A DNA stretch of 64,000 nt from Vibrio pacinii DSM 19139 (GTDB lineage Bacteria; Pseudomonadota; Gammaproteobacteria; Enterobacterales; Vibrionaceae): NCBI RefSeq assembly GCF_000711795.1, contig NZ_JONH01000013.1, positions 62,001 through 126,000 on the forward strand. The letters run 5' to 3'. A program made the translations under genes and the position numbers. Positions 9,364 to 18,931 of this stretch are shown here, one piece after another. Under the pieces are notes generated by a model. That model saw only the letters and a program-made list of their open reading frames with translations, was not told the DNA's origin and ran no database searches. Numbering within the stretch: the first letter of the stretch is position 1; every line of letters begins with the position of its first letter.

Positions 9364-10467
9364 CTATTGTAACTTCTCGGGTGGCAACGCCCAAGGTGCT
9401 TGCGTTGCACTGCCTTCAAGGCCCAATTTCCATACCCGACCAAAGTGTTTGTAGTGACCAGCTTCGGTGCCAGCGCGCGGTCCCATACCATGATAGAGAT
9501 CGAGGTGATTCTGCTTCACTGCGCCACCGGTATCTAACACGATCAACAAGCGCAACTGGTGCGCGCCACTCCAAGTGCCATCGGGATTCAGTAACGGCAC
9601 CTCGGCCAAAATCGGAGTCCCCATCGGGAAAATTGTGCGATCGCCAGCGACCGACGCCATCGCTAACAAAGGTATACCAGCCGAGCCCGTCACGGGGGCA
9701 TCCGCACGTGGCTCAAAGAACACAAACGAGGGGTTTTGTTCTAACAATTCACGCACCGTTTGTTCGTCGTTAGTTAGTACCCAATCTTTAATCGCTTTCA
9801 TCGACATTTTTTCGCGTGACACTAAGTCTCGCTCGATCAAAACACGGCCAATACTGACGTAGGCTTTGTTGTTCTTACCGCCATAAGCAAAGTACTCTAA
9901 TGTATCGTCATCTTCAAAATGAACGAATCCACTGCCCTGCACTTCCATCAAAAATGGGTCAATCATGTTGGCAGCAAAGCCGAGCTCTAAGCCCAAACCG
10001 TCCAGTGCTCCATCGTAAATTTGCGCACGTGTTGGGCAATCCGCTTCACACTCAGGCTTGGCGTAAACGGGGTATTTAAATGTCTCGTTTGGCTCGTGGC
10101 GCAGCTCCATCACAGGCGAGAAATACCCGGTGAAGAGAACATTACCTTGTTTGTCGCCCCCGCCTAACTGCGCGGCTTGAATGCCATAGTTTGCCAACTC
10201 GGTCGGTTCACCACTTTGCAATACCCACTCATTAAGTTGCTCATACAGAGGTTGATAGATTCTGGCCATCGAAGGTGAGTTGATTACGACCTGCTCTGCT
10301 TGACGATGAAACTCGGTAAAATCGCGGGTTTTATCTGATTCAACAAGTGACGATTTATTCAAAATAGCGTTGAATTCTTGATCACCATATTGCTGCGCGC
10401 GATCGGTCGGCTGAGCACAGCCAAACAAAACGCTGGCTGCCGCGAGAGGAAGATATTTTTTAAACAC
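9364..10467 (-). CDS. mltA: Membrane-bound lytic murein transglycosylase A
   Basis: MltA is an outer-membrane lipoprotein that cleaves the MurNAc-GlcNAc bond of peptidoglycan, forming 1,6-anhydro products. The 367-residue precursor starts with a lipoprotein signal (MFKKYLPLAAASVLFGC, lipobox Cys17). The MltA insert-type domain follows (VLFTGYFSPVMELR, VEVQGSG-like MEVQGSGFV), and the C-terminal 3D domain carries the three conserved aspartates (LIVLDTGGAV, HLDLYHG and the closing HFGRVWKLG strand). It is monocistronic or led by the DUF2850 gene 70 bases upstream. Confidence 0.95.
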   Translation of the reverse strand: MFKKYLPLAAASVLFGCAQPTDRAQQYGDQEFNAILNKSSLVESDKTRDFTEFHRQAEQVVINSPSMARIYQPLYEQLNEWVLQSGEPTELANYGIQAAQLGGGDKQGNVLFTGYFSPVMELRHEPNETFKYPVYAKPECEADCPTRAQIYDGALDGLGLELGFAANMIDPFLMEVQGSGFVHFEDDDTLEYFAYGGKNNKAYVSIGRVLIERDLVSREKMSMKAIKDWVLTNDEQTVRELLEQNPSFVFFEPRADAPVTGSAGIPLLAMASVAGDRTIFPMGTPILAEVPLLNPDGTWSGAHQLRLLIVLDTGGAVKQNHLDLYHGMGPRAGTEAGHYKHFGRVWKLGLEGSATQAPWALPPEKLQ

Positions 10468-10536
10468 TGATTAGATCCCTGATAAGCGATGTAATGAGGA
10501 TGACAAACTTAAGCGTATAGCGCAATAACACAGTCG

Positions 10537-10941
10537 TTAATGGATGTTATCTTGATATTTTCCTGACAAACGAAAAACAGGTCGATAGTGCGGTTCAGAG
10601 ACCAACTGAATTTCGGTCATTTGCTCGTTAAGAACTTTATAACGGCGAACTTTATCGCCGACATTATATTCAAGGTACGAGCCATTCCAGTCAAAGTGAG
10701 TGTCAACCACGCCACCATCGACCGCGACACCTGAAGAGCTAAGCACAAACTTATCGGTGGAATACGCCGCAACGTTCTGCTCGACCCAAATGCCGTAGAT
10801 TGTCGATTTAGGGTAGGCTTTTGCCAGATAGAGATCATATAACTTGTCTGCTAGAACAACCGCCACAACAGCAAAAACCAACGCCACTATCACTATGGTT
10901 CGCTCAATGATTTTCTTGTTACTGCGGCTTATAGCGCTCAT
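10537..10941 (-). CDS. DUF2850 domain membrane-anchored protein
   Basis: The 134-residue product resembles the Vibrio proteins carrying DUF2850; its function is unknown to me. It has a short basic N terminus (MSAISRSNKKIIERT), one transmembrane segment at about residues 13-32, and a periplasmic beta-rich domain that begins with the pattern YPKSTIYGIWVEQNVA and ends with YRPVFRLSGKYQ. It contains no cysteine. It is divergent from argA (211 bases between) and in line with mltA 70 bases downstream, so a role in the envelope is possible but is only inferred from position and topology. Confidence 0.75.
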   Translation of the reverse strand: MSAISRSNKKIIERTIVIVALVFAVVAVVLADKLYDLYLAKAYPKSTIYGIWVEQNVAAYSTDKFVLSSSGVAVDGGVVDTHFDWNGSYLEYNVGDKVRRYKVLNEQMTEIQLVSEPHYRPVFRLSGKYQDNIH

Positions 10942-11152
10942 TTATCTGATACCAATGAACTTGTGAGAATCTCACCTGCTTATTGAGTAATTGTTAACTA
11001 AGATGAGCGATTACGCGAGTTTGATTTTATCTCACCAAATTGTCCCCAGCTAAATCCCCACTACAGCGCGCTATAGATAACGAAAAACACTTGCCGAACA
11101 AAGAATAAAATTGCAGTATATTCACATATAAATTCAATTAACGGTCATCAAT

Positions 11153-12490
11153 GTGAAACTCAGAAGTACCGCGCTTGTTAAAGGCTTTAGGCAGTCGGCC
11201 CCTTATGTGAACGCTCACCGTGATAAAACCATGGTGATAATGCTAGGTGGAGAAGCGGTTGCTGATGAAAATTTTGCCAATATTATCAGTGATCTAGCAT
11301 TATTACATAGCTTAGGCGTAAAAATTGTTTTGGTTCATGGCGCACGGCCACAGATAAATCATCTGTTAGATCAGCATCAGTATGCGAGCCCTTATCACAA
11401 AGGGGTTCGCGTTACCGATGAAACCTGCCTGAGTTACGTCATGCAAGCCGCAGGACGGTTACAATTAGCCATCACTGCGCAGTTATCGATGAGCCTGAGC
11501 AACACACCAATGGCAGGCACTCAACTGAATGTCGTCAGTGGCAACTTTATTATTTCACAGCCTCTTGGTATTGATGACGGCGTTGACTATTGCCACAGTG
11601 GAAAAATTAGACGTATTGATACTCAGGGTATCAATCGTATGCTCGATCAAGGCTCAATTGTGCTGCTCGGCCCCATTGCCAGCTCGGTCACTGGTGAATC
11701 GTTCAATCTTCTCTCTGAAGAGGTAGCAACTCAAGTCGCGATCAAATTAAAAGCCGATAAACTGATTGGTTTTTGTTCTGAGCAAGGGGTTATTGATCAA
11801 CATGGCGACGTCTTTGCTGAACTGTTCCCTAAAGAAGCGGAAAAACTGCAAGCGGAACTTGAAAGCGAGAAAACCACCAACTGTGAAAACTCTTCTGGCA
11901 CGTTACGCTTTTTACGCGCCGCGACCGCCGCCTGTCGTGCGGGAGTGCCACGTAGCCACCTAATCAGTTACAAAGTCGATGGGGCTTTAATTCAAGAGCT
12001 TTTCTCGCTTGATGGTATAGGTACACAAGTGGTGAAAGCAAGCTCAGAGCAGGTCAGAGTGGCCGAAATTGATGATATTGGTGGCATTCTTGATTTGATT
12101 GAGCCACTTGAACAACAAGGCGTATTGGTGCGCCGCTCTCGTGAACAGCTTGAACAAGAGATCCATCAGTTCACCATCATCGAAAAGGATGGCCTAATCA
12201 TTGGTTGTGCCGCGCTTTATCCTTATCCCGATGAGAAAATGGCCGAGATGGCGTGTGTCGCCATTCACCCTGAATATCGTGATGGCAACCGCGGCTTGCT
12301 GTTGCTCAACCATATGCGCTTACAGTCTAAAGCTCAGGGGATTGAACAAATATTTGTTCTAACTACCCATAGCCTGCACTGGTTCAGAGAGCAGGGTTTT
12401 CATGAGATGGAGGTTGAGTCTCTTCCATCGCATAAACAGAACCTTTACAACTATCAACGTAAGTCAAAAATTCTGGCACTTGAGCTTTAG
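11153..12490 (+). CDS. argA: N-acetylglutamate synthase ArgA (amino-acid N-acetyltransferase)
   Basis: ArgA makes N-acetylglutamate from glutamate and acetyl-CoA, the first step of arginine synthesis. At 445 residues it has the classic bacterial two-domain form: an amino-acid-kinase-like domain (about 1-290, with [11 protein letters not shown] near residue 28 and [10 protein letters not shown]) that binds arginine for feedback control, and a C-terminal GNAT acetyltransferase domain (about 300-440, with [14 protein letters not shown] as the acetyl-CoA loop). The start is a GTG at 11153, which gives the family N terminus ([19 protein letters not shown]). Half-sites resembling ATTCA lie upstream, but no convincing ArgR box pair. 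Confidence 0.95.
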   Translation: MKLRSTALVKGFRQSAPYVNAHRDKTMVIMLGGEAVADENFANIISDLALLHSLGVKIVLVHGARPQINHLLDQHQYASPYHKGVRVTDETCLSYVMQAAGRLQLAITAQLSMSLSNTPMAGTQLNVVSGNFIISQPLGIDDGVDYCHSGKIRRIDTQGINRMLDQGSIVLLGPIASSVTGESFNLLSEEVATQVAIKLKADKLIGFCSEQGVIDQHGDVFAELFPKEAEKLQAELESEKTTNCENSSGTLRFLRAATAACRAGVPRSHLISYKVDGALIQELFSLDGIGTQVVKASSEQVRVAEIDDIGGILDLIEPLEQQGVLVRRSREQLEQEIHQFTIIEKDGLIIGCAALYPYPDEKMAEMACVAIHPEYRDGNRGLLLLNHMRLQSKAQGIEQIFVLTTHSLHWFREQGFHEMEVESLPSHKQNLYNYQRKSKILALEL

Positions 12491-12579
12491 GTCAATTATT
12501 TATCTCACAAATGAGAACTGATTGCAGAAATTTTCTTAAATAGTCGCTTTATTTCATAGTTTAAATTGGTTAAAATTCG

Positions 12580-12603
12580 AGCTCCTCATTAAAGTGAGGA
12601 GCT
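12580..12603 (+). terminator. Strong hairpin downstream of argA
   Basis: The inverted repeat AGCTCCTCA/TGAGGAGCT surrounds a 6-base loop about 90 bases after the argA stop. The following bases (AGGAATTATTTCT) are only moderately T-rich, so it could be a weak terminator or part of the leader of the small gene downstream. Confidence 0.5.
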
Positions 12604-12619
12604 AGGAATTATTTCTCGA

Positions 12620-12638
12620 CTTAACTGTTTCAGTTAAG
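12620..12638 (+). repeat. Second hairpin, CTTAACTG/CAGTTAAG
   Basis: A perfect 8-bp stem with a TTT loop lies 16 bases after the first hairpin and about 50 bases before the small ORF start. Two hairpins in a row immediately ahead of a small gene suggest a structured leader, but I see no known riboswitch or leader peptide. Confidence 0.5.
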
Positions 12639-12689
12639 CTGCAAGGATTGCTTGAGGTTACTAACAACGTCACTAAGAGCAAACTCTCA

Positions 12690-12866
12690 ATGAAAACAAT
12701 TATCTGTAACTCTGTTCAGAGTTTTTGGGACATGGCAGACAACGAACTACTAGAAAATCTCGACGTACACTGCGTATTCCCTGTTACAGAAGGCTTAAAA
12801 GCGTTCATTTTGAACTATCAAGTGAAATACCGCATCCGCAGTATCTCTTTTTCCACCGCGCTTTAA
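12690..12866 (+). CDS. Small unrecognised protein, 58 residues
   Basis: I do not recognise this protein. From the ATG at 12690 (MKTIICNSVQSFWDMADNE) it has 58 residues with a mixed composition, two cysteines, no signal peptide and no clear transmembrane segment, and a basic end (VKYRIRSISF). A longer in-frame reading from a TTG at 12648 adds 14 residues but has no better ribosome-binding site. It occupies the space between argA and the convergent recD, ending 26 bases before the recD stop. The composition looks like real coding rather than random sequence, but with no homologue in mind I hold it as probable only. Confidence 0.45.
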   Translation: MKTIICNSVQSFWDMADNELLENLDVHCVFPVTEGLKAFILNYQVKYRIRSISFSTAL

Positions 12867-12892
12867 TCATTACCACAGACGGCCACGGAAGG

Positions 12893-14998
12893 TCATCTGC
12901 TACTGGTCAAACGTTGAATCAATCCACTCGCTCGCTGAGTGCGAATCTTAATCGCTCGTTTCAACCCTCGCTCATCGGCATACAAGGTCAAATGCTTTTT
13001 GGCGCGAGTAATTCCGGTGTAAATCAGCTCTCGGGTTAAAATTGGCGTAAAGTCTGGTGGCAGGATCATCAAGGTATGTTCAAACTCGCTGCCCTGCGAT
13101 TTATGAATGGTCATGGCATAAGCCGTTTCATGCTCTGGTACACGACTGGGTAAAACCGCTTTGACGCTACCATCAGGCAGTTCAAAAAACACTTTAAGCT
13201 TAGACTCCTGATGTGAATCATCACGTACACACAGACCAATATCGCCGTTATACAGCCCTAACCCGTGATCATTACGCGTCACCATGACAGGGCGGCCGTG
13301 ATACCAAAGCTCATCTTGAGTTTTAATCAGTTTACGTGACGCCAGCGCCCGTTCAATTCGCTGATTTAGCCCTTTAACGCCAAAATCCCCTTCTCGAATC
13401 GCACATAACAATCGACATTGGGCAAACAGGTCGAGGGCGGCTTTGGCTCGTTGTGACAAGCTTTCAGGTTGCCCTTGGCGCTGCTGTGGCTGACGAAGTC
13501 GCTGCAGATAATGCTGATATTCCGAGACTAACGTCTGGATCATCTGGTTGTAAGTTTGGCTGTCAATTGGATACTTAGCGATGTCAGGAAAATCTCGCTT
13601 CCAAACCGCGTCGACTCGGAGCCCGTCCCCCGAGTTAACCGCTTGCGACAGCTGACCTATCCCTGAGCGCGCATCAAAACGGTAACTCTTTTTCAGCATG
13701 CACAAACTATCTGCAATCGAAGGGTGGGCATTGGCACTGTGAGTCAGACTCGTAAAACCAGTCAAACGCGCAATCTGCCCTGCATGTGCCTGACTAAAAC
13801 CTTGCGCATTGAAAGAACAGATATCACCAAGCACCGCCCCCGCTTCAACCGAAGCCAATTGATCTTTATCACCGAGTAAAATCAAGCGCGCCTTCTTCGG
13901 CAACGCATCAATCAATTTATACATCATCGGCAAATCAACCATGGAAGCCTCATCAACCACCAAAATATCGACGTGGAGCGGGTTATCATGATTGTGCCGA
14001 AACTCGGCACTGTTAGGAATCGCACCAAGCAGACGATGCAACGTACTGGCATCGGTTGGTATCGATTGTTTCAGTTCTGGGCTGACTGGCAGCGCAGACA
14101 CCGCTTTGCCGATTGATTCCGTTAAGCGTGCCGCGGCTTTTCCAGTCGGAGCGACCAGTTTAATCGTCGGTTGTTGATCATTGGCTTGCGCTTGTTCGAT
14201 TAAAGCGGCGAGCAATTTAGCCACTGTGGTGGTTTTGCCGGTACCAGGACCACCTGAGATCACCGCAAAACGGCGACTCAGTGCTACCGCAGCCGCGACT
14301 TTCTGCCAGTTGATACACGCCGCCAGTGGGACCTGCTCATCAAGTGGGGCTAATTGCTCAATACTTTTGGCCTTGAGAAGCGTTTGGTCTATGGTAGGCC
14401 AATCGAGATTATCGTCTGACACGACATCTAAATGATCACAAACCATGCGCTGACGAAGCACCGCTGTGCTAACTCCATCACTGATTGATTTTTCTATATC
14501 TTCAAATAGATAGCGGTAGTTTCTTGCAAAAAGATGATCGAGTAACTGGGCCAATTTCTGTTGCTGATCGAGCTTTAGGATCATCGGTGACCCAAAGCTG
14601 TTTAAGCGTTCAGCCACCACCACTTCGTAGTGCCAGTAACGATGTAGATACAATCGCTCACCATCGAAAATTAATGGTACAGGTTCACCATTGCGGCCAA
14701 CTAAATCACTGGCGCTAAGCAGTGCCAACCAATCAATACTGAGTAGTTGTTGCGTTAATTCGCTGGCCTCCTCACCAAACAAACCTAATTTAGCCGCTAA
14801 ATCTACTGGTTGTCCCTGAGCGTCGAGCAGAGGTAAACAAATATGGCCCTTAGCCAACTCATGGCTCACCACACCAGCAATAAAGGCCAATTCACTGTTT
14901 TGAGATTGGCTTTCGATAAAACGCGCAAACTGATAATCAAGCTGTCTAACTTGACCTTTGCTCGCCAGTTGCTTGAGTGTCGAAATAAGAGTATTCAT
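12893..14998 (-). CDS. recD: Exodeoxyribonuclease V alpha subunit RecD
   Basis: RecD is the fast 5'-to-3' helicase of RecBCD, which processes double-strand breaks and yields to RecA loading after Chi. The 701-residue protein has the superfamily 1B helicase motifs: Walker A GGPGTGKT at residues 249-256, DILVVDEASMVDLPMM as motif II, LILLGDKDQLASVEAG as motif III, and the C-terminal motifs VTRNDHGLGLYNGDIG and YAMTIHKSQGSEF. It starts two bases after the recB stop, so the two are almost certainly translated from one message. It is longer than E. coli RecD (608 residues), mostly in the region before the C-terminal motifs. Confidence 0.96.
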   Translation of the reverse strand: MNTLISTLKQLASKGQVRQLDYQFARFIESQSQNSELAFIAGVVSHELAKGHICLPLLDAQGQPVDLAAKLGLFGEEASELTQQLLSIDWLALLSASDLVGRNGEPVPLIFDGERLYLHRYWHYEVVVAERLNSFGSPMILKLDQQQKLAQLLDHLFARNYRYLFEDIEKSISDGVSTAVLRQRMVCDHLDVVSDDNLDWPTIDQTLLKAKSIEQLAPLDEQVPLAACINWQKVAAAVALSRRFAVISGGPGTGKTTTVAKLLAALIEQAQANDQQPTIKLVAPTGKAAARLTESIGKAVSALPVSPELKQSIPTDASTLHRLLGAIPNSAEFRHNHDNPLHVDILVVDEASMVDLPMMYKLIDALPKKARLILLGDKDQLASVEAGAVLGDICSFNAQGFSQAHAGQIARLTGFTSLTHSANAHPSIADSLCMLKKSYRFDARSGIGQLSQAVNSGDGLRVDAVWKRDFPDIAKYPIDSQTYNQMIQTLVSEYQHYLQRLRQPQQRQGQPESLSQRAKAALDLFAQCRLLCAIREGDFGVKGLNQRIERALASRKLIKTQDELWYHGRPVMVTRNDHGLGLYNGDIGLCVRDDSHQESKLKVFFELPDGSVKAVLPSRVPEHETAYAMTIHKSQGSEFEHTLMILPPDFTPILTRELIYTGITRAKKHLTLYADERGLKRAIKIRTQRASGLIQRLTSSR

Positions 14999-15000
14999 CG

Positions 15001-18000
15001 CTACAATAACTCCATCTGGCCGGCACTGTTTTGTTTCACATCGATGGCTTGTCCATCAATCAATTTATCCATATCGCTGAGCAACTCTAGACTTGGTTTA
15101 GCAGAAAAAATACCGTGTTCGCTGGCGCCGTCCATTCCGCGTAAAAACAGGTAATAGACCCCACCAAAATGAGTATTGTAGTTATAGTTGGCCAAACGAC
15201 TGCGTAAGAATCGGTGCAGGGCGAGTGCATAAATTTGATATTGCAGATCGTAGCGATGCTCGGCCATCGCCGCCTTGAGTGCATCGCCGTGGTAAAAGCT
15301 GACCTCATCGCCAAGATGGTTGGATTTCCAATCGAGGACATAGTATTTGCCTTGATGTTCAAACACTAAATCGATAAACCCCTTCAACATCCCTTGCACC
15401 GTATAAAAGCCGAGATCGCCGGCTTTCGCCGACAAAGGATCATGCCGCTGAATAACTCGGTTTAAGGCAGCAGCAGAAAGCACTTCAATCGGCAGCATAA
15501 ATTCCATTTCGACCAAGCGCTGGCTTGGACTTTTCTGATTGAGTCGCAGCTGCTTTCCGTCGAGCGGGGTATCAAGCACGGTATCAATCAACTGTTGTAA
15601 AATAGCCAGCCAACTTAGGTCTAATTGTTCACTTTCAAGCAAGCGCGTGATGATGGCTGTATTCTCTTCACTGGTGGCTGACTCAGTAAACTCGACTTCT
15701 TCAAACAAGCTATGCAGAAAAGTACCTGGCCGAGCACCGCGCGGAAACGTAAAAATTGAAGCTTGCGGCTCATTTTCTTGTTGCTCGTCATGCTCTTGCG
15801 AAGAGTCAATATCAAGGTGCATTAAGTCGGTAAAATCATCACCGTGGTGAGCGCCTTGTTTAACCAGTCCAGAGTAACTGGTGATCCGCCAGTTGCGATC
15901 AATGGTTTGGCTTAACTCACTGGCGCTTAGCACTTGTTGTTCGCCTGCCTCAGTAATAAGCGGCGCATCGTAGGATTCAGGCAGAGCGGTCAGTTGCACG
16001 CACTCAAGCCGCTTCACTTGTTGTTCGATGGCAAGAGTGAGATCGTCAATACCACCAGACTGTCCATCTTGTAACAGATAGCCCATCGCGCTGTGATGAA
16101 CTCCGGTGGGCTCTTTGGTTGAGCGACCATTTCGTAGCGGCGCCGCACCAATAAAACAGCCATACACGGCGCGGGTGAGTGCCACGTAGATAAGACGTAA
16201 ATCTTCCGCCAAGCGCTCTTTGTCGGCCGCCGCGAGCGCAGCATCTTGTCCGGTTATATCGAGAATGGTTCGGTCTTGCTCTGCATCATAGTACTTCGCC
16301 TCGCTCGCTTGACGGTAACTCAACACAAATGGCAGAAAGACTAAATCATACTCAAGCCCTTTAGATTTATGAATAGTGACGATTTGCACCAGATTGCGCT
16401 CAGACTCCAAACGTTGGATTTCGTCATCGCTGCCACCAAGGCCATTTTCAGCGTCGCTGATCGCCTGAGCCAACCAGCGCAATAAGCCATGGTCACTATC
16501 AAGTTCAATACTGGCTTGCTGTAATAACTCACCAATATGCATTAAGTCGGTCAATTGGCGCTCACCACCCAGATCGGCCAACAAGCGCTCGGCAATGTGA
16601 CGTTTACTTATCACGCTGCGTAGCATTGGCAGCACGCCACGCTCAGACCACAGCTTACGATACTCTTTAAACTCATTGATGGCCGCTTCCCACTCATTTT
16701 CATCGTTGTTGAGCTTATCGAGTGTGCCCGCATCTAACGCAAAGATCTCTGAGGCCAAACAGGCACGCAGGGCGCGATCATTTTCAGGTGTCAGCACCGC
16801 TTGCAGCAAGCGTTGCACGTCTTGCGCGACCGATGAGGTAAAAACACTATCACGATTAGAGAGATAGACGCTGGCAATACCTTGCTTAGCTAATGCGTCT
16901 TTGACCAGTCGGCCTTCGCTACCAGTACGGACCAAAACTGCGATATCACCTGCTTGGATAATTTGCTGGCCCTTGTCATTGACGAAGTGTGCTTGCTGGT
17001 GCTGCGCGGCAGTCAATATGGTTTGAATTTGATCCGCAGTGGCCTGCGCCATCGCGTTAAGGTACTCCCCTTTCGCTAGCGGTTTCTCTTGCGTTTCCTG
17101 CAGCCAATAGGTCAGCGCGGGTTGCGTTTGGCCTGCCATAGTCCAAATACGTTGTTCAGCCTTCGGGCTATGTGCTACGGGTAGAAATGGAATATCTTGG
17201 TCATAAATAAAAGGGCTTTGCGGCAATTCGAACACTTGGTTGACTGCCGCTACCATCGCCGCGCTGGAGCGCCAATTGGTGTCTAAGGTGAAATGCGAAT
17301 TGACCTGAGTTCGCGCCTTAATGTAAGTAAAAATATCGGCACCGCGAAAACCATAGATCGCTTGCTTAGGATCGCCAATCATAAACAAGCCGTATTGAGG
17401 ATTGTTTAAGTAAATACGACTAAAAATGCTGTACTGCAGTGGATCGGTATCTTGGAATTCGTCGATCATCGCGACCGGATATAACGTCCGAATCCGCTCT
17501 GCCAGTTGTTCACTATCATCATTGTCTATAGCGGCAGAGAGCTGAGTCAACAAATCATCAAATGACAACCACTGCTTTTGCTGTTTCGCGTTGGCTAGCA
17601 TGGTTCGACAGTGTTCAATCGCGTGCGCCAACAAGGGCGCTTTAAGGCTAATCGGATCAGTAATAAACTCATCAATCACGCTAAACACCGCATGGGTTGG
17701 CGGCGTTCCTTGTGGCGTTTTTTCAATTAACGCTGTCTGAGCAAATTTTTCTAACTGATCTGGATAAGCATAATCGAGGGTTTCACTCGCCGCCCAAGCG
17801 TTGACCGTTTCAAGCCAAACTGGTAAAGACTTTTTACTGTAACTGCGTTTATTCACATCAGAGTCACTGATAAGTGCAGGTAAATCATCTTGGTGCTCAC
17901 GCCATAACGCTTTAAGCTGGTCAATCTGTTGAAGGTTTTGTTGGTGCAACTCACTTAACGACCCACTCATGGCTGGGACTGATAAACTGACTGGCGATCC

Positions 18001-18615
18001 CGTCAAATAGCGTGATATATCACCGAGTAGCGTGGCGGGAGCACTCCACAATCGACGCACTTCTGCCGCTAAATGAACCGGCAACGGGTAGAAATTACGT
18101 CGCCAGTAATCGGCCACTACTTGGGCTTTTAAGTGACTCTCGTCAGTGACAAATTCGTTGTTAAAACGACTACCTGATTCGAACGCATTTTGTGTCAGCA
18201 TACGTTGGCAAAAACCATGAATGGTGTAGACCGCCGCTTCATCCATCTGGCGTTCCGCTTGGAGTAAGATCTCGGCCGCTTGTTTGTGATCGACCACCTC
18301 TGCCAACAGCGGCTTAATGACAGGATCATGGCTTTGACCACGGGCAAATGCCAAGCGCGCATCATGAATCCGAGCTCGAATTCGATCGCGCAGTTCTGCG
18401 GTAGCCGCCTCAGTAAAAGTAACCACCAAAATCTGGTCGACCGTTAATGGCACCTGATGCTTGGTTTGTTGGCTGCCATGACCCAATAACAGTCTCAGGT
18501 ACAATCCGGCAATGGTGAACGTTTTGCCTGTCCCGGCCGATGCTTCAATTAATCGCGCACCGTGCAAAGGAAAAGTCATCGCGTTAAGTGCGGTAACCGT
18601 AGACGTTGATGTCAT
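15001..18615 (-). CDS. recB: Exodeoxyribonuclease V beta subunit RecB
   Basis: RecB supplies the 3'-to-5' UvrD-type helicase and the only nuclease domain of RecBCD, and loads RecA. The 1204-residue protein has Walker A EASAGTGKTFTIA at residues 24-36, motif II as VAMIDEFQDTDPLQYSIF, motif III/IV around FMIGDPKQAIYGFRGAD, and VTIHKSKGLEYDLVFLPF as motif V. The C-terminal nuclease signature is intact: GFIDLVFEHQGKYYVLDWKSN carries the metal-binding Asp and the catalytic Asp-x-Lys. recD follows directly. recC lies upstream, separated by 316 bases that contain no ptrA. Confidence 0.97.
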   Translation of the reverse strand: MTSTSTVTALNAMTFPLHGARLIEASAGTGKTFTIAGLYLRLLLGHGSQQTKHQVPLTVDQILVVTFTEAATAELRDRIRARIHDARLAFARGQSHDPVIKPLLAEVVDHKQAAEILLQAERQMDEAAVYTIHGFCQRMLTQNAFESGSRFNNEFVTDESHLKAQVVADYWRRNFYPLPVHLAAEVRRLWSAPATLLGDISRYLTGSPVSLSVPAMSGSLSELHQQNLQQIDQLKALWREHQDDLPALISDSDVNKRSYSKKSLPVWLETVNAWAASETLDYAYPDQLEKFAQTALIEKTPQGTPPTHAVFSVIDEFITDPISLKAPLLAHAIEHCRTMLANAKQQKQWLSFDDLLTQLSAAIDNDDSEQLAERIRTLYPVAMIDEFQDTDPLQYSIFSRIYLNNPQYGLFMIGDPKQAIYGFRGADIFTYIKARTQVNSHFTLDTNWRSSAAMVAAVNQVFELPQSPFIYDQDIPFLPVAHSPKAEQRIWTMAGQTQPALTYWLQETQEKPLAKGEYLNAMAQATADQIQTILTAAQHQQAHFVNDKGQQIIQAGDIAVLVRTGSEGRLVKDALAKQGIASVYLSNRDSVFTSSVAQDVQRLLQAVLTPENDRALRACLASEIFALDAGTLDKLNNDENEWEAAINEFKEYRKLWSERGVLPMLRSVISKRHIAERLLADLGGERQLTDLMHIGELLQQASIELDSDHGLLRWLAQAISDAENGLGGSDDEIQRLESERNLVQIVTIHKSKGLEYDLVFLPFVLSYRQASEAKYYDAEQDRTILDITGQDAALAAADKERLAEDLRLIYVALTRAVYGCFIGAAPLRNGRSTKEPTGVHHSAMGYLLQDGQSGGIDDLTLAIEQQVKRLECVQLTALPESYDAPLITEAGEQQVLSASELSQTIDRNWRITSYSGLVKQGAHHGDDFTDLMHLDIDSSQEHDEQQENEPQASIFTFPRGARPGTFLHSLFEEVEFTESATSEENTAIITRLLESEQLDLSWLAILQQLIDTVLDTPLDGKQLRLNQKSPSQRLVEMEFMLPIEVLSAAALNRVIQRHDPLSAKAGDLGFYTVQGMLKGFIDLVFEHQGKYYVLDWKSNHLGDEVSFYHGDALKAAMAEHRYDLQYQIYALALHRFLRSRLANYNYNTHFGGVYYLFLRGMDGASEHGIFSAKPSLELLSDMDKLIDGQAIDVKQNSAGQMELL

Positions 18616-18931
18616 AAAAAATTTGCCCTTTTACTGAAAAACTTAAATCCAAATGTGATCCAGAGTTTAAAACGCTTGTTACTCAGATAAATCGATAAAA
18701 AAGTTAGAACTTTCTGCGATCTTTCTCACGGCGCGCCGCTCGTCAAGCCGATAGTATGCGCGCCATGCGTTGAGCAACTGTGGCGAACTATCGCTAATCG
18801 CACTTGCAATAGACCAACCCAATTATGGTCCCTCTGACCTCTGGCCGTACAGCGAACGCCCTACACAATAATGATTTACTGGCGGCCAACTACCTTTGCT
18901 TATTCTCTGTGTCTATCAAGCAACCCAACCT
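18616..18931. other. recC-recB intergenic stretch, no gene seen
   Basis: These 316 bases separate recC from recB. I see no credible ORF on either strand, no hairpin with a T-run, and no trace of the protease gene ptrA that lies here in E. coli. It may hold a promoter for recB-recD. Confidence 0.5.

Noticed and set aside
11105..11140. Possible ArgR boxes before argA
   Set aside because: Two ATTCA half-sites occur, but their partners do not match the ARG box and the spacing is not that of a tandem operator.
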